Source: Tetracentron sinense
Taxonomy: Eukaryota > Streptophyta > Magnoliopsida > Trochodendrales > Trochodendraceae
Assembly (NCBI GenBank): GCA_015143295.1
Contig: CM026557.1
Span: 31,815,965 to 31,879,964 of the forward strand
Reading direction: 5' to 3'
Length of the DNA: 64,000 bases
Position 1 is the first letter of the stretch. Each line of letters starts with the position of its first letter. Of the stretch, positions 1 through 11,539 are shown piece after piece. The notes under the pieces are model-generated. The model did not search any database and had not been told where the DNA came from. It worked only from the letters and a program-made list of their open reading frames with translations. The position numbers and the translations under genes are program-made.

Positions 1-95
1 TGACTAAAACTCCTAGATAATTTTAGTTGTTTTCTATGGTGTGAAGATCATTGGGGATCCAACTTTCGTAAAAACTTTATCCGGATCCCCCTACA
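1..95 (+). repeat. Tail of Copia_1 5' LTR
   Basis: The sequence ends in CA immediately before the AT plus primer binding site, as expected for the 3' edge of a copia LTR. The start of the LTR lies outside the window. Confidence 0.7.
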
Positions 96-97
96 AT

Positions 98-109
98 TGG
101 TATCAGAGC
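98..109 (+). other. Primer binding site (tRNA-iMet)
   Basis: TGGTATCAGAGC is the standard plant primer binding site complementary to the 3' end of initiator methionine tRNA. It lies two bases after the LTR end. Confidence 0.9.
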
Positions 110-1790
110 TCATGGTTAGGGAGTATTTTTTGTTCATGTTAAAGGAAAATTAAATAGATAAATTTAATTCTATTTATTTAATGATGCTCATAGTTTTTTT
201 ATTTATTTGTTCATGAGATGAATAAATAAATATTTATTTTTATTATATTATCGAATGAGATTTGATAATGATAATTAAATAATTTTAAAACCTAGTATTA
301 TATGTAATATAATTATTTTCGAAATAAATAGTTTATTTTGAAAATTACTTTTAAATGATTTGATCATTTAATATATATATTCATTAATTATTTAAAAATA
401 ATTAATGTATGATTTTTCCTATAAATAGATTTTATTCGAAAAATTATAAACCCCTATTTTATGATGAGATCATATTTAGGATATTCGATTATCTTAATTT
501 TTTATTTTGATCTTGAATAATAGTAGAACCAATCTTGGATAATAGTAGAACCAATCTTAAATAATAGTAGAACCAATCTTTATGAAATGATCTTGCATTC
601 AAGAAAAGAATAAAATATTGTAGAGATATAAGAAAATTCTATCTTATATTTTAAAAATAATTTATGAAAATTGTTTTATGGAAAATAAAAAAATTTATTC
701 TCCGGGGTTTGAGCTATATAAGATATAGATTTTATCGAGCAAATTGATAATTGTTATCAAATTTTAAATCTCTTTAAATATCATAAAATTACTTCATCAC
801 CATGTTGAATCTAATTATATAAGATTATAGTTATGGGTCAAAATTTTTGCTATGTGATAAATCATTTATCATGCATTCATATTAGAAGAAAATATGTAGT
901 AGGTTTTAGCAATCTATAAAGGGAAAATTCATTCGGTTTCCCTAAAAAGGGCGAATGGAATACTGGTTTCCCTAATGCCATTATTTTATCATGCATTGGT
1001 GGAGATGCTGCGATGTTGATCTGGATAAGATGATAGAGGAAGGAATTGCGAAGGAGTTTGCGAGCTTCCTTTGTTCTTATTTCATTCTCTTGCATCCATC
1101 CATTTTAATTTAATTGACCCATAACTATTAATCTCATATGATGTTTATTACTGTTGATTTTATCATGAGATGATATTGTTTATTAATTTTTTATCATAAG
1201 ATGATATCTGTTGTTTAATTATTCTGTTGAAATAATTGCTCTTGATATATCATGTGTATATAAGACTGGGGATAAGTCCCTAAGTATTATGATCTTCTGC
1301 CATACACTATGTGATCTTATAGTGGGGAGTATGAGTAAGCTGATAGGCCAAAGTCGGGCCCAATCCCTCTCGCCTATGTGAGAAAATGGAGAAAACTGTA
1401 TAAGCAAATAGTGGGAGCAATAATGCCAAAGCATGAACTTTCGCTAGGTGTTTATTAGGTTCATGATAGGTTGGCACATGAATAAGAGATATTATACAAT
1501 AACGTCAAAGCGTGAGTATAACATCCCTTATAGATCAGATAGCAGATCAAATGCTATAGAATTCACTAGATGAGATCTATGAAAATGGAGAAGATAGTTT
1601 CTATCTGCCTATTCAAGGCGATGTGATGCTGTGCCCAAAGGCATGATCACATTAAGCCAGTGTCCAGGTATTCGATGCCAATTGATTCTTCCCAAATTGG
1701 CAATACCATTAGAAACAGACCCATAATCTAATAGGTATTAATGAATTCAATAGATCCCTAATACTATCTTATTTGTCATTTGATTAGATC
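110..1790 (+). other. Long AT-rich untranslated leader of Copia_1
   Basis: About 1.7 kb lies between the primer site and the first gag codons. No reading frame here resembles a known protein. It is very AT-rich up to about 900 and holds one short tandem repeat (511-576). Confidence 0.6.
511..576 (+). repeat. Three 22-bp tandem repeats
   Basis: Three successive copies (511-532, 533-554, 555-576) of a unit containing AATAGTAGAACCAA differ at only two positions near their starts. They lie in the Copia_1 leader. Confidence 0.85.
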
Positions 1791-2625
1791 GTGACAGGCC
1801 TACACTCATTGACTAAAATTCTTCGTGAAGAAAAGTTAGTAGGAACTAACTATTTAGACTGGAAAAGAAAGATTAGAATAGTATTTGTCGCGGATAACCT
1901 TAACCTTTGTCTTAAGACACCTAAACCCGAAATTCCTCCAGATGTTTCACCGGCCCAAAAGGCTGAGTTAGAGCAATGGGAGAGGTCCAATCAGATAACC
2001 AAGTGTTACATACTGGCTTCGATGTCTAACATTTTGCAAAGCCAGCATGAACACATGAATAAGGCTTCTGCCATTTTACAAAACCTTCATGAGATGTTTG
2101 GTGACCAAAATAGGTCAGCTCGACAAGTAAAGTTGAAATCCCTTGTTAACACCAAGATGGCTGAGGGAACTCCAGTCAGGGAGCATATCATAAAGATGAT
2201 GGGCTTATTAAATGAGCTGGAAATTCTTGGTGGAGAGATGGATGTCATCACTCAGGTTGATACTATTCTGCAGTCACTCCCTTCGTCCTTCAATGCGTTT
2301 GTGTTAAATTATAACATGAACAAGAGTGAAATGTCACTAAGTGAGCTTATGAACTCACTTGTGGCTGCAAAAGATTTAATCAAAACGTCAACTAAGGGTA
2401 AAACTTTAATCGTCGATAAACCTGATATCTCCAATTGATCTAAAAAGTTTAGAAAGAAGAATAAGGGAAAAGGTAAGTTTAAAGACAACAAGGTAATGCA
2501 AGAGTTGCCAAAGATTCTTCAGGAGATACTGGCAAGGAAAACAAAGGCAAGGGAAAGTGTTTCCATTAAGGTAAAATAGGTCACTGGAAGAGGAACTGTA
2601 GGACTTACCTCGCAACTCTTAAGAA
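1791..2625 (+). pseudogene. gag: Copia_1 gag (capsid) remnant
   Basis: The reading frame from about 1791 to 2438 has the UBN2-type copia gag fold, including GTNYLDWKRKIR near the N-terminus and a conserved IKMMGLLNELE segment. It would form the virus-like particle shell. There is no ATG at the expected start; the open frame begins at a GTG. A stop follows codon 215. Past it the frame continues through a Lys-rich stretch to a zinc knuckle near 2550-2595, in which the second cysteine codon of the CCHC box is a TAA stop. Protease follows in normal copia order. Confidence 0.85.
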
Positions 2626-2647
2626 GGGTGGCGACAATACTCAAGGT

Positions 2648-3970
2648 ATGAGATGCTTTGAAGTATTGATTACTGTTGAGTCAAACTTTCTGGATTGTCC
2701 TCCTAATTCATGGTACATGGATTCTGGATCCACTGTACATGTTTGCAATTGTTTGCAGGGGTTCAAGGAAACCAGAAAACCGACCAAACAGGAGCAGAAG
2801 CTTAAAGTTGGCTCAGGTGCAAATGTTGCAGTGAAGTCAATCTGCTTGCTTACTCTTTATTTACCTAATAAAAAGACATTAATTTTAGAAAACTGCTTTT
2901 AAGTGTCTTCTGCACATCTTAATTTGATTTCAATATTTAGACTTTTACTTTGTGGATTCTCTATCAATTTTATTTCAATTGTTGAAATTAAGAAAGATAG
3001 AATGGTCATAATTACTGGTAATCTTATTAATTATCTTTATTTAATATTTCCTTTGGTGAATAATGAATGTCTACAAAGTGACAATGCCTCATCATCTAGA
3101 ATGTCTAGAATGAAGAGACATTACACTGAGTCTAATTATCTTTGGCATAAGAGACTTGGTCATATAAATCTTTATAGGATCAAGAGGTTGGTAAAAGATG
3201 ATCCCCTTGAATTCCACAAGGTAGAACCACTCCCTACTTGCAAGTCTTGTCACGAAGGGAGATGACCAAGAAGCCTTACCCTAAAAAGGTAGGAAGAGCC
3301 GAAGAAAAGTTAAGACACATACATAGTAATGTATGTAATCCATTTAACATTGTTGCATAAGGGCAATACCGGTATTTTGTTACATTTACCGATGACTATT
3401 CCAGATATCGATATGTCTATCTGATGCAACATAAATCTAACACCTTTGAAAAGTTTAAAGAATTTAGATTAGAAGTTGAGAATCAAACAGACAAATCCAC
3501 AAAGACACTTTGATCAGATCGAGGTGGTGAATACCTCACCAATGAGTTTATGGATTACTTAAGGGATAATGGGATTATCTCGTAATGGACAAGTCCTGCC
3601 TCTCCTCAACAAAATGATGTTTCTGAAATAAGAAATCGGACTTTATTAGATATGGTTCGCACTATGATGAGCCATGCCGATGTACCTTCCTATCTTTGGG
3701 GATATGCTTTACAAACTGTCATTTACATTCTAAACCGGGTTCCTTCTAAGTCTATACCGGTTACACCCTATGAATTGTGGACTGGGCGAAAACCTAGTTT
3801 ACAACATCTAAGCGTATAGGGTTGTCCTGCGCATGTTCGCAAAATCAAACCCACTAAGTTGAAATCTAGAACAGAAAAATAGAACTTTATAGGGTATCCA
3901 AAAGACACTAAGAGTTTTTATTTCTACTCTAAGGCAAACCAAACAATAGTTGTTAGGCATCATGCTACTT
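2648..3970 (+). pseudogene. pol: Copia_1 protease and integrase remnant
   Basis: An aspartic protease motif (SWYMDSGSTVHVCN) is readable at about 2707-2750. A pre-integrase HHCC-type region follows (LWHKRLGHINLYRIKRL, then CKSC, 3135-3250). The integrase core continues to about 3800 with recognisable FTDDYSRY and RGGEYLTNEF blocks around its acidic residues. At least four stop codons interrupt it, near 2900, 3262, 3512 and 3583. The enzymes would mature Gag-Pol and insert cDNA, but neither can be made here. Confidence 0.85.
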
Positions 3971-5424
3971 TCTTGGAGGAAGAAATTGATCTTTTTAAGA
4001 AGGTTGAATTTCATGAGATAAAAGATAACTCAACCAGTATCCAAGATGAACCTAATCCTTCCACTATTGATTCTTCTAATTCGATTCCACTGAGAAAGTC
4101 TGAAAGAGTTTCTAAACCACTAGATAGACTTCAGTATTATAATAATGAGGTTTATCTAGCTACCCCTGATGATGAGGATACAGATCCTAATACTTATCAG
4201 GAAGCTACATTAGATGTAGAAGCATCTCAATGGAATAAAGCCATGAATGCTGAAATAGATTCCATGTATGACAACGGCGTCTGGACTTTAGTAGATCCAC
4301 CAGATGGTATAAAGCCAACTGGATGCAAATGGATTTACAAAAGGAAGAAGAATGCTGATGTTAACATGGAGACCTATAAAGCTAGACTTGTTGCAAAAGA
4401 TTATACTCAAATTCAAGGAGTTGATTATGAGGATACATTTTCACTTGTAGCTATGCTCAAATCCATTAGGATATTGCTGGCTATAGCTGCACACCATGAC
4501 TATGAGATATGGCAAATGAATGTCAAAACTGATTTCCTTAATGGAATGTTAGATGAAGACATCTATATGAAGCAACCTGAAGGCTTCATTGATCCTAACC
4601 AAGAGAACATGGTATGCAAGCTCAACAAGTCAATATATGGTTTAAAACAAGCTTCCAGAAGCTGGAACCAAAGATTTGATCTTTCGATCAAAGAATTTGG
4701 ATTCCAAAAGAATTTAGAGGAATCTTGTATATACAAGAAGGGCAGTGGGAGAGCGGTAGTATTTCTAATTCTTTATGTAGATTACATCCAACTCATTGGG
4801 AATGATATAGGGATGTTGTCATCAGTCAAGATATGACTTTCTCAGTATTTCTCAATGAAAGACTTGGGAGAGGCATCCTATATTCTCGGAATAAAGATTC
4901 TGAGAAATAGAAAATGCCGAATGTTGGGATTAAGCCAAACTTGCTAGATAGACAACATTTTGTCTAGGTACAGTATGAGTGATTGTAAGACAACACTCAT
5001 TCCTTTTAGACATGGTGTCACTTTGTCTAAAAAGATGGCCCCTACATCAGCTGATGAGATCGAGCAGATGAAGAGATGCCCTTAAGCTTCGGCAGTTGGG
5101 AACCTCATGTATGTCAGGTTATGTATTAGACCGGATATCTGTCATGCAGTGGGAGTTGTTAGTAGGTTGCAAAGCAATCCAAGTATCAGATAATTGGACT
5201 ACTGTGAAGCACATCATGAAGTACCTAAAAATGACTAGAGATTATGTGCTTACTTTTCACTTAGAGGAAGTATCATCTCATTTGTGAGATAATGAAAGGC
5301 AAGATATTGTTGTTACAAAGATTAGGTTTCAACTTAATGTTGTTAACCCGATGACTAAAGCTTTATCAAATAAAGTATTTGTAACACACTTAGATAGTAT
5401 GAGATTGAAATCTATGACACAATG
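3971..5424 (+). pseudogene. pol: Copia_1 reverse transcriptase and RNase H remnant
   Basis: A 287-codon frame (3973-4836) carries the copia RVT_2 domain, including GCKWIYKRK, YKARLVAKDYTQ, VKTDFLNG and KSIYGLKQA. The catalytic YVDD box reads YVDY: the second Asp codon at 4783-4785 is TAC, which would remove a metal ligand. Further on, frameshifts lead into the SAVGNLMYVR-like start of RNase H at about 5080. The RNase H catalytic centre is missing: sequence at 5287-5300 jumps to the last few dozen codons (VNPMTKALS region, 5345). It is a dead copy. Confidence 0.85.
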
Positions 5425-5431
5425 AATTTTA

Positions 5432-6235
5432 GGGCAAGTGGGAGATCGTTAGACATGATGCCAGAAAAGTCCTTTAGATTGTAAGATTCTTATTAATTTG
5501 ATTAATAGAGACTTCTTCTTTATCTACTGTGTATTCATTATGCGTAATTGACCATGATCATGAGATGATCTATACGATATGAGATATCGATAAAGTTCCT
5601 TAGGATATATTGTAAGAAAGTTATGTGATTGGATTATCACAGGCAGATATAACTTTCTAGTTCTTTATACCTTATATAGTCATTGCTAAGGGAGAAGCTG
5701 AGCACTTCACTTATATGGTTGCCACTATGCTAAAATGTTCTCACTAGTTGAGATGTAGTTCTATCTCAAACTATTGTAGTGGAGACTACACATCAGCATA
5801 TGGGTGCTCAAATTTACACTGACTGATTGCATTCAATGAGAGACCTCTTGCATAAATATACTATCAGATAGTTGGTCTCTCATTCACATTGAATAGTTTC
5901 AATGATCCTTAGATCCGATGAGTTCATTTATAACTGAGCAGTAATCTGACTGTTTTGATTCCACCAAAGTATTCTCTACCTTAGGGAATACGATACAGTG
6001 ACAGTTGGATAATCAGAAAGTTGTTCGAGTCATGATGAATTTCAAACAAGAAATCCATACTCATTCATTTGAGAGATTATCCAAGTTCCGGGTAAGACAT
6101 TCGATTAAGCTTAAATCTTGCGCAGGTAATTTTGAAACAAAATAAGTTTGAAATATATTTTTATTGAAATATATTATACTTATAAAAATGTTTTATCAAA
6201 CTATTTTACATGAGAAAAATTTTTCTCATGGCTTA
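5432..6235 (+). repeat. Copia_1 polypurine tract and 3' LTR
   Basis: GGGCAAGTGGGAGA at 5432-5445 is the typical copia polypurine tract, which primes plus-strand DNA. The LTR begins at about 5447 with CGTTAG where TGTTAG is usual. The right edge is uncertain. A GAGAAAAATTTTTCTC inverted repeat lies at about 6211-6226, just before hAT sequence becomes recognisable. Confidence 0.7.
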
Positions 6236-6252
6236 ATCAAAATGTCTTGGAA

Positions 6253-7539
6253 ACCCAGATAATGTGCAATGGGCTATGAGTTAGATAGTATATCAATCTC
6301 GAAGGCTCATGAATCACCAATCAAAGTCATCTTATATCTTGGATTCAACACAGCAGCAACTCCCATGATACCATGAATCACCAATCAATACTTGTCATAT
6401 TTACTCAACATATTTGACGCCATTATTCTAATCACCTCATTGGATTGTGAGCCATTGAGACAGTGTCATTCTAATCTCACAATTTTTTGGAAAATATAGA
6501 TTGGCAGTGGGATATTTAGTCCCAGAGAACATCTCAGTGACATTATAAAATAATTTCAACCTCTCACAAATTTCTTTTGCAAATTTCCAATCTTCCTCAC
6601 TTGGTAAAGGTCTAGTATATTGTGGCTCATGTTGTTTCAAGCAAGAAAAAACATCTTTATAAACTAAGGTGGCTTGAAGCATAAAAAATGTAGAGTTCCA
6701 CCTAATTACACAATCAAGTCCCAATTTCTTGGTACTTGAAATGCGCAATTGGCGGGCCGCTTCTTCAAATTTTTCCTCCCTTTTTGGTATTGCTGTCCAA
6801 TACGACATACAATCACAAATTTTCTCAATACCTTCTCTAATCGCATCCAACCCATCCTTCACAATCAAATTTAAAATGTGTGCAAAACAACGCATGTGAA
6901 ACAAAGTCCCACTCAATAATAGTGAACCACCATCCAACTTATTCAGAAGAATTTCAATCATTGCATCATTTGTAGAATTATTATCAACGGTGACTGTAGA
7001 TAGTTTTTTTATCAATATTCCAATCTAAAAAACTATCTATCAATACATCACAAAGAACTTTTGTGTGTGGACATGGTACATAAACAAACCTACAACAAAG
7101 CATAATAAATAATTATAAACAATTGGAACATATAAAGCATAAACATACTTTATTTGATAATAATCAATGAAATAACAACTAATAAGTTAGAGAAAAGAAT
7201 AAACCTCAAAATGCAAACTCGTAATATCCAAAAATCATCAATGAAGTGTGCCGTGATAACCATGAACCCTTTCTTTGGATTACTAGCAGTCCACATATCG
7301 GTTGTGATGGCTACTCTACTTTGATTTTTCTCTATCAACTTCCTTGTGTTTGTCCACTCAAAATCATAAATTCTCATGATATCACTCTTGATTGTGTTCC
7401 GGGAAACCATCTTAAACAAAGGTTGAAGTGGTTGAAGAGAGGTTGCAAATCTCCTAAACCCAATATGGTCCACTATAGAAAGAGGGTATTCATGCATTAT
7501 TATCATGTTTGAAAGCTCTCTCCTACCAATTTCTTGGTC
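6253..7539 (-). pseudogene. hAT transposase, middle and C-terminal part (interrupted gene)
   Basis: On the minus strand, 7539-7150 encodes a segment with VDHIGFRRFATSLQP and AITTDMWTASNPKKGFM, typical of hAT transposases of the DAYSLEEPER/RICESLEEPER type. After an intron-like or decayed gap, 7015-6437 encodes CFAHILNLIVKDGL and RWNSTFFMLQ, the RNase H-like core and its insertion. A frameshift follows and the DUF4413-like segment (VIHGIMGVAAVLNPRYKM) runs to about 6300. The hATC dimerisation domain is not visible before Copia_1 begins. The N-terminal half lies 19.6 kb away at 27102-27504 because Gypsy_A inserted into the gene. The two halves join in frame when the element and one duplicated target copy are ignored. 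Confidence 0.88.
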
Positions 7540-8060
7540 AAAAGTGTAGAAACCCGAAACTCTAGTTCATAGCTTGTGAATAGTGCTGTGAATATTGATT
7601 TAAGGCTTCAATGCCTTCCATGTATTTTGATATGCGAAAAATGAATAAATAGTTGAAATCAAAAAAATATATGTTGCTGACATGTGTTCTAAGGCCCCAA
7701 GGACCCATCGTAATGTTTAAAAAGTGTTGAGGCTTAAGCCAATGAGAAAATGGGAAAAATATGAGGAAACTGAAGCAACCGTTCGAACGGTTCCCTTACC
7801 ATTCGAATGATGCCAATGAATGATGAATGAAAACCAAGAAATCGAAGACATAAACCTCAACCATTTGAACGATCACACCACCGTTCGAACGATCCCATAA
7901 AATATTGAATCATGATTTCAGAAACCAAAAACAGTAGACATAACCGTTCGAACGATCACACCACCATTCGAACAATCAAAAGACCATTCGAACGGTCATG
8001 CACAGTAAAGTTGCGAAACAACCCTAAATGCGAGATTTTTTAGGATTTTATCCCCTTGGG

Positions 8061-8070
8061 CTATAAATAG
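8061..8070 (+). promoter_or_regulatory. TATA box of Gypsy_A 5' LTR
   Basis: CTATAAATAG lies about 520 bp into the LTR, directly after the palindrome array. The matching site in the 3' LTR (about 25456) reads ATATAAATAG. It would set the U3/R boundary about 30 bp downstream. Confidence 0.75.
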
Positions 8071-8779
8071 AAGAGATTTTTGGGGGTTTTAGACTAACAC
8101 AATCCCTAAGAGAGATTTAGGAAAAAAAGATAGAAGAGTTGGGTACCAAAGAGGGGTTTTTGTTGGAGATCAAGTGGAACTCAAATCTTGGCTTCCAAGG
8201 CTTGGATCACCTTCTACAAGCAAGGATCTCCCTTCTCGAAGTTAAATGTTCTCCATCAAGCTTAGATTTCTTGCTCAAGGGTTTCTTCAAGTTAAGATTG
8301 ATCTTGAAAAAGGTAAGTACACCCTTCTAGTTAACCTAGAGATAATTTAGATCTTACATCTAAGTTTTCAAGTATTTGAAGTTGAAATTCACACATGTTG
8401 TTAAATTCCTAATCTACTAAGATTTTCCTAAATTTTATGAACTATGAAGTATGATATGGATGTAATAAGCTAAGTAACCATGATCTATGCAATGTATGTC
8501 AATTGTAGGATGCCTATTGTCATGATCTGTACTTTTCAAGTTTTTTCATGAATACTAGGATGCTTTTAAGTCTTCCTATGACTATAGCAATGTTTTAAAT
8601 GCAATATGTGATCTCCTTTAAGTATTCACACACTACTATGATGCTCATTAAGCACTATGCACAAGATTCTATGCATGACCGAGTTTTCTAAGTATAAGCA
8701 TATGCAAAACAACCAAAGAACAAGACAAGTGTTTCATGAAACAAATGATAAAGCCGAACTTTGGGTCGGTCAAAGATAG

Positions 8780-8799
8780 GGTATATCCAAGGATATGTC
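8780..8799 (+). other. Hairpin H1 in Gypsy_A 5' LTR
   Basis: GGTATATCC-AA-GGATATGTC forms a stem with two G-U pairs if read as plus-strand RNA. The 3' LTR copy (26175-26194) is fully Watson-Crick. Gypsy_B has the same structure with a different arm sequence. Confidence 0.6.
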
Positions 8800-9181
8800 A
8801 TATCTGGCTTCAAGAAAACAAGATAAGCAAGAATGATAATACCAAACTTTGGGTCGGTCAAGGATGTTGGTGTGCCTTTTCTAATTCGATGAAGGGTATT
8901 TACATACCCGGCTCACAAGTTGCTACAACAAGACAAACATGATTTAAACAAGAACAAGACAAGACAAACATGATTCTCACGAGACAAGAATAAGTTTTAA
9001 AAACGAAAAGCAAGTTTTGAAAATATGAAAAGCTAATTTCAAGTACAAGTTATGAGTTATGTATACACAATTTTAATGAGGTTTTGCACTTGAGTTTTCA
9101 TGCATGCTCATGAATGCATTGTTTAAATTTCTTGTATGCTATTAATTGAGTTATATCGCTGTTAGCTAGTAGCTTGTACTC

Positions 9182-9203
9182 GTTGAGTATTTCAATACTC
9201 AGC
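9182..9203 (+). other. Hairpin H3 in Gypsy_A 5' LTR
   Basis: GTTGAGTATT-TC-AATACTCAGC pairs throughout with one G-U pair. Equivalent hairpins stand at the same place relative to the short LTR reading frame in families B and C. Confidence 0.65.
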
Positions 9204-9223
9204 CGTAAATTTTGATGTTGACA

Positions 9224-9364
9224 GGTACACCGTTTGACATTTGTGCTCCTAGTCATTGGGTCGAGGAGGACTATGGTGAGGAGGAGCCATATGTGGAGCA
9301 GGTAGTAGAGCCTCAGGTGGAGGCAAGAGACTTAGATTGTTGGCCCTATCCGGGTGACTACTGA
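9224..9364 (+). other. Conserved short reading frame in Gypsy_A 5' LTR
   Basis: A 46-residue frame contains PFDICAPSHWVEEDY and ends PYPGDY before TGA. It has no ATG of its own and follows an acceptor-like TTGACAG|G. The 3' LTR copy (26683-26823) is open over the same length with few changes. Families B and C have frames with the same P-x-D-x-C...W-x-E-E pattern at the same position, so it may be a coding exon or the end of an upstream reading frame. Its function is unknown. Confidence 0.6.
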
Positions 9365-9640
9365 GGGTCAGAGAGATAGAGTGTTTTTATTGTTTCGTAT
9401 TTTGATGGGTGGGCATGTCCACCTCTATTTTGTTATACTTTGTAAATGAGCTTGGAATACAGTCCTAGAGATATTTAAGGAGAAATTTAGTTATGCTTCC
9501 GCACCATGATTCACATTTCTCATTTTGTATTACACTTCCGCTATGTATGTGTCTTGAATATTGCAGGATGGTTTGTCAGGTTATGATTAGTCACGTCTAA
9601 AGTCTCACCTAACTCTTATGGGGGATTTTGGGGTGTTACA

Positions 9641-9652
9641 AAGTATCAGAGC
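9641..9652 (+). other. Gypsy_A primer binding site
   Basis: AAGTATCAGAGC follows the LTR end directly and matches the tRNA-iMet site except at its first two bases. Confidence 0.75.
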
Positions 9653-10151
9653 CTAGGCATTAGGTCACATAGGGCTAAGTGTCTTCTAAGTTGGCACTAG
9701 ATTATTTTACTTCGGGTCTGATACCAGAGTTAGCCAAGGCATTAGGTTCAATAGGGATAGATTGTTCTCTGAGTTGAACTTAGAACTCGGATGAATTCCA
9801 AAGTTATGTATGATACCAGAGTGGGTATCATATCATAGCCTAGGCATTAGACTTCCTTGGGATCACTTAGTAATTGATACCAAGATTGAAACAAGGCATT
9901 AGGGTTAAGTAAAGAGTCGTATTCCAAGTATATACTAATTACTTAATCTTAGTCCATAACCGGTTGAAACCCAACCAAACTTAGGGTCCTACGCTAAAAA
10001 GAAAAATTGTATGCTTATATTATTACAATATATACCTTGATGTATTACTATTATATACCTAATAAATATTAAGTGATCTTGAAGTTATGATTGGGCTTAA
10101 GTTGGTTTACAAGTTAGACTTATGTGTTGTTATTGTCCTCAAGATTAACTC
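9653..10151 (+). other. Gypsy_A 5' untranslated region
   Basis: This 0.5-kb stretch between primer site and gag has no gene that I recognise. It repeats phrases such as CTAGGCATTAGG and GATACCAGAG several times. Confidence 0.5.
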
Positions 10152-11400
10152 ATGAGACGTGGCACACAGGGTCGCGAACACTATACGAGGAGTAATGGAT
10201 CACCTCCTCCAACAGAGGATGCACCACCGAACATGGCTCAAGCTTTTGCTTCAATTGTGGAGACACTGGCTATACTGCAAGTCAGGCAACCTGCTACTCC
10301 TCCTCCTGCTGCGGTACTCATAGTTGCTCCACCAAATAGAGCACTAGCAGGAATAGAGGCATTTCAGAGGTTGAGGCCTCCGGTGTTTTATGGTAGCATT
10401 GATCCATTAGTGGCAGAGGCATGGATCAGGCAACTGGAGAAGTTGTTCTCAGTATTATTGCCCACTGAGGCATAGAGGGTCACCTTGGCTGCCTTTATGT
10501 TAGAAGATGAGGCCAACCACTGGTGGAGGTCCATTTTTAGGACTCGGGATTTGACCCGACTTGGTCAATATTGAACTTGGGGGGAATTTCTTGATGTCTT
10601 CTACAAGAAGTGTTTCCCCGTAGGAGTAAAGAAGAAGAAAGAAGTGGAATTTATTACCTTGGAGCAAGGTAATTTGACTGTGGCCAAATATGAGGCTAAG
10701 TTCTCGGAGTTATCAAGAATTGCTCCACATATGATAACTACAGAGGCTATGAAGGCCCGAAAGTTTGAGAGGGGGTTGAAGGCCCACATCAAGGATAAGG
10801 TCTCAATGTTTAGGCATGAGACTTATGCAAAAGTGGTGGATAAAGCCCAGTTGGTTGAGTCAAATTCAAAGAAATTCTTCAGGAGAAGGGAGAGTGTGAG
10901 AGGCCAGTCTAGTGGCTCAGCTCCTCCTAAATAGAGGGCTAGGACTACTCCATACCAGCCTTTAGGCCCAGCACAGTCGCAGAGGCCATACATCACAGGC
11001 TTATTGCCCTTATGCTCCATAGGCTTCACGACCTCCGACTACATAGGCTCCTCACCCCATGCTATCTCAGGCCACGGGTACGCACCACCTGTGCCCTCTA
11101 CTTTCTCAAACAAGGTATGCACTTATTGTGGTAGGAGCCATTTGGCCAGAGAGTGTCAGAAAGTGTCCGATGGATGTTTTCACTGTGGTGACTAGGGTCA
11201 CATAATCAAAGATTGTCCCTGCCGACAGTTGCCATCCCAATCTCAGGGGAACAGGCCCCCGATTTGGAAGCCTTCTTAGTAGGGCTCTTCATAGGCATCG
11301 AGGCACTCACAGTATACACGACTGCCTCACCAGGAAAACTAGGGTCAGGTCTTTGCCATAACTGAACGGCATGCACAAGCATCTGACAATGTCGTGCAAG
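10152..11400 (+). pseudogene. gag: Gypsy_A gag remnant
   Basis: The frame starts at ATG 10152 with a Gly/Arg-rich N-terminus. It runs into the retrotransposon gag domain (AFQRLRPPVFYGS, then AEAWIRQLEKLF) and is stopped at 10473. After frame breaks it resumes at 10644-10934 with FITLEQGNLTVAKYEAKFSE, and reaches two zinc-knuckle boxes (CTYCGRSHLAREC and CFHCGD) near 11120-11215, the second broken by TAG. The C-terminal end (SDNVVQ-like) runs to a splice-donor-like GTACGC at 11401. It would form the particle core; the copy is dead. Confidence 0.85.
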
Positions 11401-11539
11401 GTACGCTAGAGTACTAAATTTTTCAAGTTGTAAATGCTTGCTATTATATGATATGGTTGCTTATCTGTACAACATGATACCTATACACTATGTATATTCT
11501 TGCTTGAAAACTATTGATGTGAATTACTTCATTACACAG
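11401..11539 (+). other. Intron-like segment between gag and protease, Gypsy_A
   Basis: A 139-bp AT-rich segment begins AAG|GTACGC and ends ACACAG|G. Removing it joins the first base of a Gly codon of gag to the protease reading frame. The same junction exists in Gypsy_B and Gypsy_C. Confidence 0.65.

Larger units (their letters stand above)
1..6235 (+). mobile_element. Copia_1: degenerate Ty1/copia LTR retrotransposon
   Basis: The order is 5' LTR tail, tRNA-iMet primer site, long leader, gag, protease, integrase, reverse transcriptase, RNase H remnant, polypurine tract and 3' LTR. Integrase before reverse transcriptase is the Ty1/copia order. The gag style suggests a Tork/TAR-like lineage, but that is an impression. 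In-frame stops, a lost catalytic residue and a gap in RNase H make it inactive. The 5' LTR begins before the window. The 3' end is approximate because the 5' LTR tail has no clear match near 6200, so the 3' LTR is probably truncated. Antisense hAT sequence follows directly. Confidence 0.85.
7545..9640 (+). repeat. Gypsy_A 5' LTR
   Basis: It starts TGTAGAAACCC and ends GTGTTACA. U3 holds GTGAATAGTG repeats and an array of CGTTCGAACG-type palindromes (about 7775-8005), followed by TATA at 8061. Downstream come a possible splice donor at 8313, hairpins at 8780-8799 and 8894-8909, a CTGAGTATT-type hairpin at 9182-9203 and a short reading frame at 9224-9364. It pairs with 24930-27096. Confidence 0.95.

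Noticed and set aside
5432..6235. A complete 3' LTR pair for Copia_1
   Set aside because: The visible end of the 5' LTR has no convincing match near 6100-6240, so I call the 3' LTR truncated.
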